Source: Haliea sp. E1-2-M8 (GTDB lineage Bacteria > Pseudomonadota > Gammaproteobacteria > Pseudomonadales > Halieaceae). From it: a DNA stretch of 64,000 nt. The DNA lies in assembly GCF_030649675.1 (NCBI RefSeq), contig NZ_JAUTDR010000011.1, forward strand, positions 1 through 64,000. Reading direction: 5' to 3'. The notes under the pieces are model-generated. The model made no database searches, was not told the origin of the DNA, and saw only the letters and a program-made list of their open reading frames with translations. The number at the start of each line of letters is the position of its first letter. Position 1 is the first letter of the stretch. The translations under genes were made by a program, and so were the position numbers. Below are positions 8,378 through 17,125 of the stretch, in pieces.

Positions 8378-10894
8378 ATGATTAAACTCCCCAGGTTTGC
8401 CCCGCGCCCGCTGGCTCTGGCATTGTCGCCGTTCGTTGTTACCATGGGCATGGCGGCTCAGGCCCAGGTCGGTGCGCTGGAAGAGGTGATTGTTACCGCC
8501 CAGAAACGCGCCGAGACCACCCAGGAAACACCGATTTCCATCTCCGCGCTGTCCGAAACGGTACTGGAGCAGCGCGGGATCAACAGCACCAGCAGCCTGA
8601 TTGGTGAAGTTCCCGGTGTCTTTGGCTTCGATGCCCCCGGTTCCCGCGGCGCCACCAGCCTGGCAATTCGCGGCTTTGGCGGCGGCAGCGGCGCCAACCT
8701 GTCCACGGATCCTGCCGTGGGCATCTACATGGACGGCGTCTACATCGGCAAAATGAACGGTTCGGGCATGGAAGTGGCCGAGTTGGAGCGGATCGAAGTG
8801 CTGCGGGGCCCCCAGGGCACCCTCTACGGTCGCAACTCCACGGCCGGCGCCGTCAACTTTATCTCCCGCCAGCCCACAGGTGAGTTCGGGTTCCGGGTCA
8901 AGGGCACGATTGGCAAATATGACGAGCGCGCCCTGCGCCTGAATGCCGACCTGCCGGCGGTTGGCGAAATCGGCGAAGGTCTCGGTCGGCTGTCGGCCAG
9001 CCTCGGTTACCAGACCCGCGAGCGCGACCCCCTGTATGACAACACCAGCGGTGGCGAAGGTTTCGACAGCATCGACCGCCAGGCCTGGCGCCTCGCCCTG
9101 AAGTGGGAGCTAGCCGATGCTCTTACGCTGGACTATTCCTACGATGAGAGCCGCCTGGACGAAAACGGTGCCCTGCAGCAAGTTGTAGGTTTCACCCCGG
9201 TCACCCTGGATGGCGGCACCCGGGTTGAAACCCTGGCCCAGCTGCGCAGCTTTCTGCCTCTGCTGCTGCAAAATCCTGCGGCCGACCCGCGCATTGCCAA
9301 CCGCCTGACTCCCTCCATGGACCAGACCCTGGCCGTGTATGGCGAGCGCGAAGCATCCGGCCAGGGCCGCCGCAGCAGTGGCGCCGCTGACAACACCCCT
9401 GTTTCCGACAACGAAGTCAGTGGCCACGCCCTGACCCTGACCTGGGATGCAGGCGATTTTGGCGCGCTGGGCGACATTACTTTCAAGTCCATCACTGGCT
9501 ACCGCGAGATGGAGACCTCCGTATTCGGCGATCTTGAAGACATCGACAGCAGCCTGGATGCCAACGGCGTTGGTGCCATGAACGACCTGATCCTGCTGCA
9601 ACTGGGTTCCGCCTACTTCGCCGCCGGCGGCATGCCGAACCCCACCGCGGACTTCTTCTGGAGTGGTGTGGACTCCGTAGGTGGTTTCCACAGCCGGCAG
9701 GACACCGACTCTGCCTACGAGCAGTTCTCCCAGGAATTCAACATCATCGGGGCGACGGATCGCGTCGACTACGTACTGGGCCTGTACTACTTCGACGACG
9801 AGGCCAAGTATGACCGGCGCGCGGTTTTCCTGGCTCCCCTGGGTGGCACCAGCCTGCAAAAGTACGACTACACCACTGAGTCGCTCGCAGCCTTTGGTCA
9901 GGCGACCTGGCGCCCGCAGGTACTGGATGACCGTTTGTCACTGACTGCCGGCCTGCGCTACACCGAGGAAGACAAGGAAATCTTCTACGATTACCTGAAC
10001 CGGCCCTTTGGCGCGCCTCCGTCCGGCATTCCCGCGCAAACCGAGTTGCAGGAGAACTTCTACAACGTGAGCGGTAATGTCACGGCTGCCTATCAGCTGA
10101 CTGACGGCATCAACACCTTTGTTCGTTTCGCGACCGGCTACCGCAGTGGCGGCTTCAACGGCGAGGTATTTGCCAACCCCTTCGAGGAAGAAACCATCGA
10201 ACAATGGGAAATTGGCATGAAGAGCGACTGGTGGGATAACCGCCTGCGCATCAACGGTTCGCTGTATACCTACGTCTACGACGACCTTCAGGTTTCCCAG
10301 ATTGAAACCAAGGATGGCACCGCGACCAGCCTGATCGCCAACGCCGGCAAGGCCGATCGCTGGGGCGGTGAGCTGGAGATCCTCGCCGCACCGGCAGAGG
10401 ATCTGATCGTCGGCCTGAGCTACGCCTATGTCAACGGTCACTATGAGGAGTTCCCGGATCTGTGCGGTACCAATGTGCCCCAGACCTGCATTGACACTAC
10501 GGATGCCGCCAAGCGCGGTTCCGCACCCAGCAACCAGCTGTCTGCGTCCGCGGATTACGTCTTCGCCCGCACCGGTTTCGGCGATATCCGCGGCTATCTG
10601 CAGGCCAGTTGGCAGGACGCGTGGTACGAGTCAGCGCTCTGGACCGGCAGCTACAATGGGGAGCCCTACATCTATGACCATCAGATCATGGATGAGCGGA
10701 CTCTGGTGAATGCCCGCTTCAGCCTGGAGAACGTGCAAGTCGGCGACGGCCTGCTGACGTTTGCGCTGTGGGGCAATAACCTGACCAACGATGACTATCC
10801 CACGTTCGGCATTAACTTCGGCAGCCTGGGCGTCATCACCGAGCAGTACGGTCCGCCACGCACCTATGGCCTGGATGTCACCTACGAGTATTGA
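8378..10894 (+). CDS. TonB-dependent outer-membrane receptor
   Basis: 838 residues with a signal peptide (cleavage near AAQAQ, about residue 29), a TonB-box-like LEEVIVTAQKR directly after it, a plug domain (about 45-165, with GVFGFDAPGSRG, IEVLRGPQGTLYGRNSTAGAVNF) and a 22-strand barrel ending in a C-terminal aromatic-rich strand (YGLDVTYEY). GAGAGGA lies before ATG8378. This class imports large or poorly soluble substrates using the TonB-ExbBD system. Next to acyl-CoA catabolism genes it may take up a lipid, sterol or terpenoid rather than iron; no siderophore-specific signature was seen. Substrate assignment is inference. Confidence 0.93.
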   Translation: MIKLPRFAPRPLALALSPFVVTMGMAAQAQVGALEEVIVTAQKRAETTQETPISISALSETVLEQRGINSTSSLIGEVPGVFGFDAPGSRGATSLAIRGFGGGSGANLSTDPAVGIYMDGVYIGKMNGSGMEVAELERIEVLRGPQGTLYGRNSTAGAVNFISRQPTGEFGFRVKGTIGKYDERALRLNADLPAVGEIGEGLGRLSASLGYQTRERDPLYDNTSGGEGFDSIDRQAWRLALKWELADALTLDYSYDESRLDENGALQQVVGFTPVTLDGGTRVETLAQLRSFLPLLLQNPAADPRIANRLTPSMDQTLAVYGEREASGQGRRSSGAADNTPVSDNEVSGHALTLTWDAGDFGALGDITFKSITGYREMETSVFGDLEDIDSSLDANGVGAMNDLILLQLGSAYFAAGGMPNPTADFFWSGVDSVGGFHSRQDTDSAYEQFSQEFNIIGATDRVDYVLGLYYFDDEAKYDRRAVFLAPLGGTSLQKYDYTTESLAAFGQATWRPQVLDDRLSLTAGLRYTEEDKEIFYDYLNRPFGAPPSGIPAQTELQENFYNVSGNVTAAYQLTDGINTFVRFATGYRSGGFNGEVFANPFEEETIEQWEIGMKSDWWDNRLRINGSLYTYVYDDLQVSQIETKDGTATSLIANAGKADRWGGELEILAAPAEDLIVGLSYAYVNGHYEEFPDLCGTNVPQTCIDTTDAAKRGSAPSNQLSASADYVFARTGFGDIRGYLQASWQDAWYESALWTGSYNGEPYIYDHQIMDERTLVNARFSLENVQVGDGLLTFALWGNNLTNDDYPTFGINFGSLGVITEQYGPPRTYGLDVTYEY

Positions 10895-10896
10895 TC

Positions 10897-10934
10897 AAAA
10901 AAAGGGGGACAGGTCTCTTCGAGACCTGTCCCCC
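10897..10934 (-). terminator. Long hairpin with T7 on minus strand
   Basis: GGGGGACAGGTCTC (10904-10917) and GAGACCTGTCCCCC (10921-10934) form a perfect 14-bp stem with a 3-nt loop. A7 at 10897-10903 becomes a U tract on minus-strand RNA, so it terminates the peroxiredoxin transcript. On the plus strand it begins 9 nt after the receptor stop but lacks a U run. The GGGGACAGGTCT core resembles dispersed REP-type hairpins in other gammaproteobacteria (recollection, not checked). Confidence 0.75.
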
Positions 10935-10957
10935 CAACAATATCCCGCAGCCGGCAA

Positions 10958-11530
10958 TCAGCCGACAAAAGCCTTGCTCGGTGCGGCCACGCCCTCAGAC
11001 TTGGTGCCCTTGAGGTAGGCCAGGATGGTGTCGGCGTCGGACACTTCGAAGGGGTCGGTGGGGCAGACATCGCCGAAGTCAGGCTCTACGAACAGCTTCT
11101 CGATTTTGCCGTCGTTGACCAGCATGGAGTAGCGCCAGGAGCGCATGCCGAAGCCCAGGTTGGACTTGTCGACCAGCATACCCATCTTGCGGGTGAACTC
11201 GCCATTACCGTCGGGCAGCATCTTCACGTTCTTGGCGCCGACGCTCTTGCCCCACTGGAACATGACAAACGCGTCGTTGACCGACAGGCAGTAGACATCG
11301 TCGATGCCCGCGGCCTTGAACTCATCGTACAGCTCCTCATAGCGGGGCAGGTGGTTGGAGGAACAGGTCGGAGTGAACGCTCCGGGCAGGGAGAACAGGA
11401 CGACCTTCTTGCCGGCGAAGATATCGTCGGAGGCAGTGTCCTGCCAGCGATAGGGGTTTTCCCCGCCGACGGACTCGTCGCGGACGCGGGTCTTGAAGAC
11501 AGTGTGGGGTACTTGGCCGGTAGCGATCAT
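10958..11530 (-). CDS. Peroxiredoxin, Prx5/PrxII type
   Basis: 190 residues. The thioredoxin-fold core has [15 protein letters not shown], with the peroxidatic cysteine in PGAFTPTC as in the Prx5 group; Arg in [11 protein letters not shown] is the other active-site residue. It reduces hydrogen peroxide or organic peroxides with glutathione, glutaredoxin or thioredoxin. It is cytoplasmic, with no signal peptide. GAGGAG precedes ATG11530 by 7 nt. It follows the multiheme cytochrome operon on the same strand after a 137-bp gap with its own AT-rich promoter region. Confidence 0.93.
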   Translation of the reverse strand: MIATGQVPHTVFKTRVRDESVGGENPYRWQDTASDDIFAGKKVVLFSLPGAFTPTCSSNHLPRYEELYDEFKAAGIDDVYCLSVNDAFVMFQWGKSVGAKNVKMLPDGNGEFTRKMGMLVDKSNLGFGMRSWRYSMLVNDGKIEKLFVEPDFGDVCPTDPFEVSDADTILAYLKGTKSEGVAAPSKAFVG

Positions 11531-11593
11531 AATGACTCCTCATGTGTGTTGGCGGTTGGCGGCGGAGCTCGGTTGCACCGCCGGCGTGAATGT

Positions 11594-11649
11594 ATAATAG
11601 TGCTTTAAAGAAATTCAGTATATTGGAATAATTAGAATCCTATATTCCA
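11594..11649 (-). promoter_or_regulatory. Peroxiredoxin promoter region, inverted repeat
   Basis: This AT-rich stretch contrasts with its GC-rich flanks. On the minus strand TATTAT (plus 11594-11599) can serve as a -10 box. Just upstream lies an inverted repeat TGGAATA (11624-11630) and TATTCCA (11643-11649), spaced by 12 bp, a typical activator-site layout. No good -35 box was found, which would fit an activated promoter. The regulator is unknown; I could not fit the OxyR consensus. Confidence 0.4.
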
Positions 11650-11667
11650 TTTTAGTGAATGCTGCCT

Positions 11668-13956
11668 TCAGAAGCCCGGCAATCTCCGCAACCCGTGTAC
11701 GCTGGAAACGTCCTGGGAACGCCCCTCGCCGTGGCAAACCGCACACTGTTCCACCACCTCGCCGCTGTCGATGGCCTGCTGGCTGGTGGCAAAGTCGGCG
11801 CCGTTGCTGCGCATATGCGCTTTGGCGACCGGGTCGTCGTGGCAGCCGGCGCAAGCGGTGGCCATGGGCGTAGCCACGATGTCGTCGCGAGGGTCCTCGC
11901 GATTGTCGCCGGTATCTACCGTCGTTGCCAGCACACCATCGGCCAACGGCAGTTTATAACCGTCATCAGTGTGGCAGGCCAGGCAGTTGTCCAGGCGCCC
12001 GGGGTAGTGCACCGCGTCTTCGTCGAAAACATACGTGGTGAACCCGCGGAAACCGACTATCTGCAGTGGATTGTCGCGAATTGAGGGCGCGTGGATGGCG
12101 TGGATCATGGACTTGAAGTCAATAGACTCCTCCTGCTTGCCGTCTGTTGGCGGGGATGCCGCGATGCCGCGCACGTCCCGATCCGTATTGCGCGGGTTGT
12201 GGCAACTGACGCAGCTGTCGATATTGTCGGCCCGGTTGCCGCCGTGGAGTACCAGTGAACCGTGACAGGCAAGGCACTTGTCCAGCTCTACGGACTGGCG
12301 GCGCTCTACGGGCATGCCATCGGCCTCGTCCATGGAAAAGAAGGCGTGGGCATCGCCCACGGGCACGCTGGTAAGGGTACCTTCACCTTCCAGGTCCACG
12401 GCTGCGCGCCCCTCCACGATCGCCACTCCACTGCCGCTGGCGGCGATCCCTGGCGGGACATTGCGGTCGGGGATGGGCAAGTCCATGGTAACGGTGTAGC
12501 TGCCGTCCCCGCTGGGCACGGCCCCCGCCAGGGCGCTGCTGGATATCGAACTGGCAGCCGGACTGTTGTTCCCCGTGTTGTGATAGTCCCGGGTGTCCCA
12601 GGCCAGGCGTATATTGAGAGCGCTGCCGGGTCGCTGCCAGATCGGATCATTGGCGAGATCGTAGTCGTCCCCGGTGAGCGGGTTGCGCAGGCGGAAACTG
12701 ACCCGGGCCTGCTGTCCCGGGGCGCTGTTCTCCACCCCCAGCACAGTGGCCGCAAACGTCTGTCTGGCCTCGTTGAACAGAATACGGTGACTGTCGGCGA
12801 TACTGCCGGCGCGGCCCCCGGCGGAGTGGCAGCTGGCGCAGCGGGAGTCGTCTTCCTGGCCCCCGGCGTGGCGGCTGAAGTCAAAGGTGTCGTGGCAGCT
12901 GCCGCAGGCGGCAATCGAGGGATACTCCGCCCAGTTGTCTCCCTGGCTGGTCAGGAACACGTCGGCCCGATCAGCGCCGGTTGCGGTGCCGGCATGGCAG
13001 TTGCCACAGAGGCGGATGTCCTGCGGATAGTGCAACCCGGAGTAGTCGTGCTTGCTGTCCCGGAAACCGTAGATGGCGTACTCGCCACCGGCCTGCACGC
13101 TGGGCAGCTCGGCGCCCATATGGATCTTGTGGATCATAACTTTCATGTCCACGGTGTTGCCACTGTTGGCATCGGTGGAACCGGGGTTGTGACAGGTTAC
13201 ACAGTAGTTTATCTCGACCCGGCCACCGCCGTGAAGCGCCAACTGGTCGTGGCAACTGTTGCAGCTTGCGGTGGTGGCGACCTGGCGTTGGAACAGGCCG
13301 TCAGTCGCACCCGTGGCCGGCACGAAGTCGTAGTCCGGGTTGGCCGGCACCTGGCCACCACCGAACTGGATGGCGACGCGATGAGTCAACGCCGGGTCGT
13401 AGCCGAGGTCCAGGCCCTCGCTGTCCGCCTGGGTCAGAATCTCCTCCGGCAGGGCGTCAATTGCGGTGGCGAAGCGGTAGCGGTAACTGCCGTCGCCATT
13501 GTTGCTGAGTTCACCGCTGGCTTCGGTGGTTGCCTGGAGCCGCGCCTGTGTACCCGGGCCAACCCCGGGTTGCTCAATTCTGTTGATGTAGGATTGCCAG
13601 TCGCCGGTGAGGTTGCCTTCGGCGGAGGGAGTGAGCTTGGCAATGATAAAGCGCACATTGTCCAGGGTCAGGTCGGTGATGGCGTTGTTGCTCCCGTCGC
13701 TCAACTGAAAGTCGACCAGCGGACGGCCGTCCCCGGGGACTGTCACATTGGTGATGAAGGGAAACAGTTCACGCGCCTCGGCATAGGGCGCCGGATTGGC
13801 TTCCGGGATCACGGGTGGGGGCGGGGTGACGCTCCCGCCCGGCGGGGTCGGGCCGGGTTCAACCCCGGGGGCGCGGTCGCCGCCGCCTCCGCCGCCGCAG
13901 GCGACCAGCAATGCCAGCAGGCCCGCCAGTACTGTCCTTGCACCAAAGATTTTCAT
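11668..13956 (-). CDS. OmcA/MtrC-family decaheme lipoprotein
   Basis: 762 residues. A lipoprotein signal peptide (lipobox LVAC, about residue 20) is followed by six glycines and a Pro/Gly linker. An Ig-like N-terminal domain spans about 60-210. Ten CxxCH haem sites run from about residue 232 (CNSCH) to 738 (CAVCH): five in the first cluster, then a haem-free beta domain, then five more. This is the pentahaem-beta-pentahaem plan of cell-surface MtrC/OmcA, the terminal reductase exposed to minerals or other extracellular acceptors. GGGAGA lies 7 nt before ATG13956; an upstream in-frame extension overlaps the mtrB-like gene and is rejected. It is last in the cytochrome operon, 20 nt after the porin. 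Confidence 0.93.
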   Translation of the reverse strand: MKIFGARTVLAGLLALLVACGGGGGGDRAPGVEPGPTPPGGSVTPPPPVIPEANPAPYAEARELFPFITNVTVPGDGRPLVDFQLSDGSNNAITDLTLDNVRFIIAKLTPSAEGNLTGDWQSYINRIEQPGVGPGTQARLQATTEASGELSNNGDGSYRYRFATAIDALPEEILTQADSEGLDLGYDPALTHRVAIQFGGGQVPANPDYDFVPATGATDGLFQRQVATTASCNSCHDQLALHGGGRVEINYCVTCHNPGSTDANSGNTVDMKVMIHKIHMGAELPSVQAGGEYAIYGFRDSKHDYSGLHYPQDIRLCGNCHAGTATGADRADVFLTSQGDNWAEYPSIAACGSCHDTFDFSRHAGGQEDDSRCASCHSAGGRAGSIADSHRILFNEARQTFAATVLGVENSAPGQQARVSFRLRNPLTGDDYDLANDPIWQRPGSALNIRLAWDTRDYHNTGNNSPAASSISSSALAGAVPSGDGSYTVTMDLPIPDRNVPPGIAASGSGVAIVEGRAAVDLEGEGTLTSVPVGDAHAFFSMDEADGMPVERRQSVELDKCLACHGSLVLHGGNRADNIDSCVSCHNPRNTDRDVRGIAASPPTDGKQEESIDFKSMIHAIHAPSIRDNPLQIVGFRGFTTYVFDEDAVHYPGRLDNCLACHTDDGYKLPLADGVLATTVDTGDNREDPRDDIVATPMATACAGCHDDPVAKAHMRSNGADFATSQQAIDSGEVVEQCAVCHGEGRSQDVSSVHGLRRLPGF

Positions 13957-13976
13957 GTCGGGTCTCTCCCGGAGCC

Positions 13977-16250
13977 TTAGTGCCAGCGATACAGCACTGA
14001 CAGGCCCACATAATGCACGTTTTCGTTGGGATTGCGCTGGCCGAAGGTCAGCACCTTGTCGATGGTATTGGCCGATACTCCCTGCCAGGCCCAGTCGTCG
14101 GACTGGTAGCGGTAGTAGCGGTACTGAACGCGAAAGGACACGGCCTCCTGCCAGTGCCACAGGCCGCTGGCATCAAACTGGTGCAGGCGGGTATCCACGG
14201 TCGGCAGGTTGGCGGGGTTCAGATCGGCCGCCGCCACCGGGCTGAAATCCTGCCGCGCCCGGGTGTCGACAAAGCGGTAGTCCAGTTCGAATTCCAGCTC
14301 TTCCCGTGGTTGCCACTGCAGTTGACCGCCCAGCACCAGGCTGTCGTCGCGGTTGGCCAGGAACCAGTTGCGCGCAGGGTCGCTGGCCTGCGGCAGCGGG
14401 GCCTGGACGGCGAAGGCATTCTTCTCCTGGCCGCCGCGGAAGGCGCGGCTGCCCTGGTCCGCTTCGTAGCGGTCCAGGCCGGCGTGCAGGTTGAACTGCA
14501 GGCTGGCGTGGGGCAGGTAGCTGGCGGCGAGTTGCAGGCTCTGCAGCCGGGTCTCGGTAACCCCCAGCACGGACTTGTCGAAATCGTCCTCGCGCCACAG
14601 CAGGTTCAGGTTGAAGCTCCAGCGCGGGTCGGGCAGGTAATTCAAGTCCAGCTTTACCTGCTGCTGCTCGCGATTGGCGAGGTAGTACTGGCTCAGCAGT
14701 GGATGGTTGCTGTAGCGCTGGCTGTCGGGAGTCGCGTTGATCAGGGCGCTGTCCAGCAGCGCATACCAGGACTGGTCCCACTGGTACGTGTCGGCGCCGC
14801 GGTCGGCCCAGGTCAGGCCCAGTTTCGCACCCAGGGATTGCCAGGGCTGCACCCGGTACTCCAGGCTGTAGCGGTCCTCGACGGTGTCCTCGGTGGCGGC
14901 GTTGCGACGCTCGATTTCCTCCCAGGCATAGCCCAGGGTCAGCTGTCCGCGCAGGGGCAGCCGGTAGTTGGCTTCCAGCTCCAGGGTCTGGCTCAGCAGA
15001 TCGTGGCTGCGGTTGTAGACAGTCAACTCGGGGCGGGACTGGTCGCCGCCATCACCGGGAATGTAGCGGTAGCCATCGCGAGGTGCGCTGTAGTCGCGGT
15101 CGCGCAGGCGGTAGCTCAGCTGGAAATCCAGCTTGGGATGGGCCTGCCATTGCAGCCTGGCCCGGCTGTGGGTGGTGGCGACCTCACCATCAAAGCTGTC
15201 CCGCGGCAGCGGTTGCAACACGCTCAGGGCTGGATTCCCGGAATAGGGCAGCAGGGCCTGGTCCTGTTCCGCGACGGCGTAACTGCCGTCAAAGTGCAGG
15301 CGCAGACGCGGCGTGAACAGGTAGTGGCCGCTAAGCCTGGCGCTGGCCTGGCTGTTGTCCGGGGCGAGCGCCAGGGCGCCCTCGCCAGTGGGATAGCGCA
15401 CCCGGGGGCCAAAGCTGCCGTAGGGATTTTGCCAGCGCAAGGCGGCATCCCGGTTGTCGAAGTCGGACCAGGCCAGGCTGGCCTGCAGGTGCAGGCGGTC
15501 ACCGCTGTAACCCAGGCTGGCGTCTGCCTCCAGGGTACGGTGGTCGATGGGGGCGGGCAGCAATACGCCATCGCCGGAAGCGGCGTCGATATAAATGGCC
15601 CCGCCTGTGTCGCCGGTACCCTCGCGGGTGCTGTAGCGCAAGCTGGAACCCAGCTGCCAGTTGGCGTTGAGCCGGCTATCCAGGGAGAGGTAATAGTTGT
15701 TGCGCTCCAACTCCCGGTCGAAGCGCTGCAGCGCACCGGGCAGTGCAGTCCAGCTGGCCGTGGTGAGGCCGCTGACCCAGTCCGCGGGCAGGGTCAGCAC
15801 CGTATCGCCCTGAAACGGGGTCTTGCCACTGTTGTTGCGCACCTGCTGCTGGTGGTCGAAGCCGGCGCTTAAGCGCAGCTTGCCCGGAACCCCCCAGCGC
15901 AGTTCGCCCTCGCGGGTCGCCAGCCCGAGATCCGACAGCGATGCCTGCCAGTAGCTCTCGGCGCCGGCAAAGCGGCGCCAGTCCAGATTGCCCAGCAGCG
16001 TCCCGCCCTGTTCCTGCAGGCCGTTGTACTGCCCCGCCATGAAATTGTCCGCGCTGCTGTAGCCCAGCCCCAATTCCAGAGTGCCGCGATAGTCGGTCTG
16101 CCAGCGGGTGGCCAGCGGCCTTGTTTCCTCCAGCAGCCCGGCGAAACGGTCCTGGGCACTGGCCGTGGCCGCCGCCAGACAGGTGCATGCCAGCAGCGCC
16201 GAGCGCCATGTCGGCTGCCGGAGTCGCGCTGGGCAGGGCCGCCGCTTCAT
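13977..16250 (-). CDS. MtrB/PioB-family outer-membrane porin
   Basis: 757 residues with a signal peptide (cleavage near ATASAQ, about residue 32) and alternating aromatic/polar beta strands throughout, ending YVGLSVLYRWH with no tail, as in outer-membrane barrels. The family forms the sheath through which a periplasmic decaheme (MtrA) meets a surface decaheme (MtrC). Length is close to Shewanella MtrB. The mature chain contains no cysteine that I could find, so the N-terminal CXXC of Shewanella MtrB is absent. Its ATG overlaps the stop of the decaheme gene upstream (ATGA), indicating coupled translation. Confidence 0.9.
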   Translation of the reverse strand: MKRRPCPARLRQPTWRSALLACTCLAAATASAQDRFAGLLEETRPLATRWQTDYRGTLELGLGYSSADNFMAGQYNGLQEQGGTLLGNLDWRRFAGAESYWQASLSDLGLATREGELRWGVPGKLRLSAGFDHQQQVRNNSGKTPFQGDTVLTLPADWVSGLTTASWTALPGALQRFDRELERNNYYLSLDSRLNANWQLGSSLRYSTREGTGDTGGAIYIDAASGDGVLLPAPIDHRTLEADASLGYSGDRLHLQASLAWSDFDNRDAALRWQNPYGSFGPRVRYPTGEGALALAPDNSQASARLSGHYLFTPRLRLHFDGSYAVAEQDQALLPYSGNPALSVLQPLPRDSFDGEVATTHSRARLQWQAHPKLDFQLSYRLRDRDYSAPRDGYRYIPGDGGDQSRPELTVYNRSHDLLSQTLELEANYRLPLRGQLTLGYAWEEIERRNAATEDTVEDRYSLEYRVQPWQSLGAKLGLTWADRGADTYQWDQSWYALLDSALINATPDSQRYSNHPLLSQYYLANREQQQVKLDLNYLPDPRWSFNLNLLWREDDFDKSVLGVTETRLQSLQLAASYLPHASLQFNLHAGLDRYEADQGSRAFRGGQEKNAFAVQAPLPQASDPARNWFLANRDDSLVLGGQLQWQPREELEFELDYRFVDTRARQDFSPVAAADLNPANLPTVDTRLHQFDASGLWHWQEAVSFRVQYRYYRYQSDDWAWQGVSANTIDKVLTFGQRNPNENVHYVGLSVLYRWH

Positions 16251-17125
16251 CGCGTCAACCTGGCGCCCGAGGGGTGATTGGAACCGTGGACCTGGCTGTG
16301 GCAGTTGAGGCAGTTCTTGCCCAGCACATTCTGGTTGCCGCTACCCCCGGCCAGACCCTCAGCGCCGTAAGGCAGGCTGGGGTGGAAGGCGGCCACATGG
16401 CATTGCTGGCACAGGGCGGGGCCGCGGGCGGTGAGCAGACGCTCGTGGATGGCACCGTGCGGGCGGTGGCAGAGGCTGCAATCCTCGGCTGCTGGCGGAT
16501 GCTCCCAGAGGAATGGCCCGCGCTTTTCCTGGTGGCATTGCAGGCAGCTGTCGTTGACGGAGGCCTGGTGCAGGCTGGCCTCCCCGAGGCTGCCGTGGGG
16601 ATTGTGGCAGTCGCCGCAGTTGGTTTTACCCTCGGCTATGGGGTGGCGGGAGGGCAGTAGCAGCTCTGCCTGTACCCGTGTGTGGCAGCTGAGGCAGGCC
16701 TGCTGTGCCTGGGTGTCCGTCAATGCGGGGTCCTGCTGCCGGTGGCTGTCGTGGCAACTGTCGCAAACCATGCCCTCGCGCTGGTGTTCACTGCCCGCCC
16801 AGTGCAAGGCGCCGCCCCCGCTGTGACAGCCGAGGCAGGCACCGGCCCGCTCCGCCGCGGCTGACTCCCGGCGCGGGCCGAAGCTGACTCCGGGCATCGC
16901 GGTCGGGTCGAGCGCATGTTCCTCGCTCGCCCCGTGACAGCTGACGCAGCTGCCGGAGCCGCCCCCGCCCAGGCCGCCGTGGACGGTCTGGAAAACGGCG
17001 TGTACCGCCACATCCGCTGTGAGGGTATGGCAGCCCAGACACTCGGGAACGCCCTCCTGTTCCGCCGCGGTGGCGATCGATGGCAGACACAGCGCCAGGG
17101 TGAGCAACAACCAGCGCATGGCCAT
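16247..17125 (-). CDS. MtrA/DmsE-type periplasmic decaheme cytochrome
   Basis: 292 residues: Sec signal peptide (MAMRWLLLTLALCLPSIATAA) then ten CxxCH motifs (CLGCH, CVSCH, CLGCH, CDSCH, CLSCH, CGDCH, CLQCH, CSLCH, CQQCH, CLNCH). Ten haems in about 270 residues is the MtrA/DmsE/PioA plan. In known systems it fills the MtrB barrel and carries electrons from periplasmic or inner-membrane cytochromes to the surface. The start is ATG17125, which overlaps the upstream stop as TGATG with GGTGGA before it. Flanking genes complete the conduit. It is paralogous to the N-terminal part of the next gene upstream. Confidence 0.93.
   Translation of the reverse strand: MAMRWLLLTLALCLPSIATAAEQEGVPECLGCHTLTADVAVHAVFQTVHGGLGGGGSGSCVSCHGASEEHALDPTAMPGVSFGPRRESAAAERAGACLGCHSGGGALHWAGSEHQREGMVCDSCHDSHRQQDPALTDTQAQQACLSCHTRVQAELLLPSRHPIAEGKTNCGDCHNPHGSLGEASLHQASVNDSCLQCHQEKRGPFLWEHPPAAEDCSLCHRPHGAIHERLLTARGPALCQQCHVAAFHPSLPYGAEGLAGGSGNQNVLGKNCLNCHSQVHGSNHPSGARLTR

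Noticed and set aside
11594-11649. OxyR box for the peroxiredoxin
   Set aside because: ATAG-N7-CTAT-type repeats at the required spacing were not found; only a different inverted repeat is present.
13957-14160. Longer N-terminus for the MtrC-like protein
   Set aside because: The extension is antisense-like sequence overlapping the porin gene, lacks a signal peptide, and a good ribosome site precedes ATG13956.
12262-15872. Two long plus-strand frames (572 and 619 codons)
   Set aside because: Antisense to the OmcA/MtrC and MtrB genes; the Gly/Val/Ala-rich translation is a reflection of codon use on the other strand.
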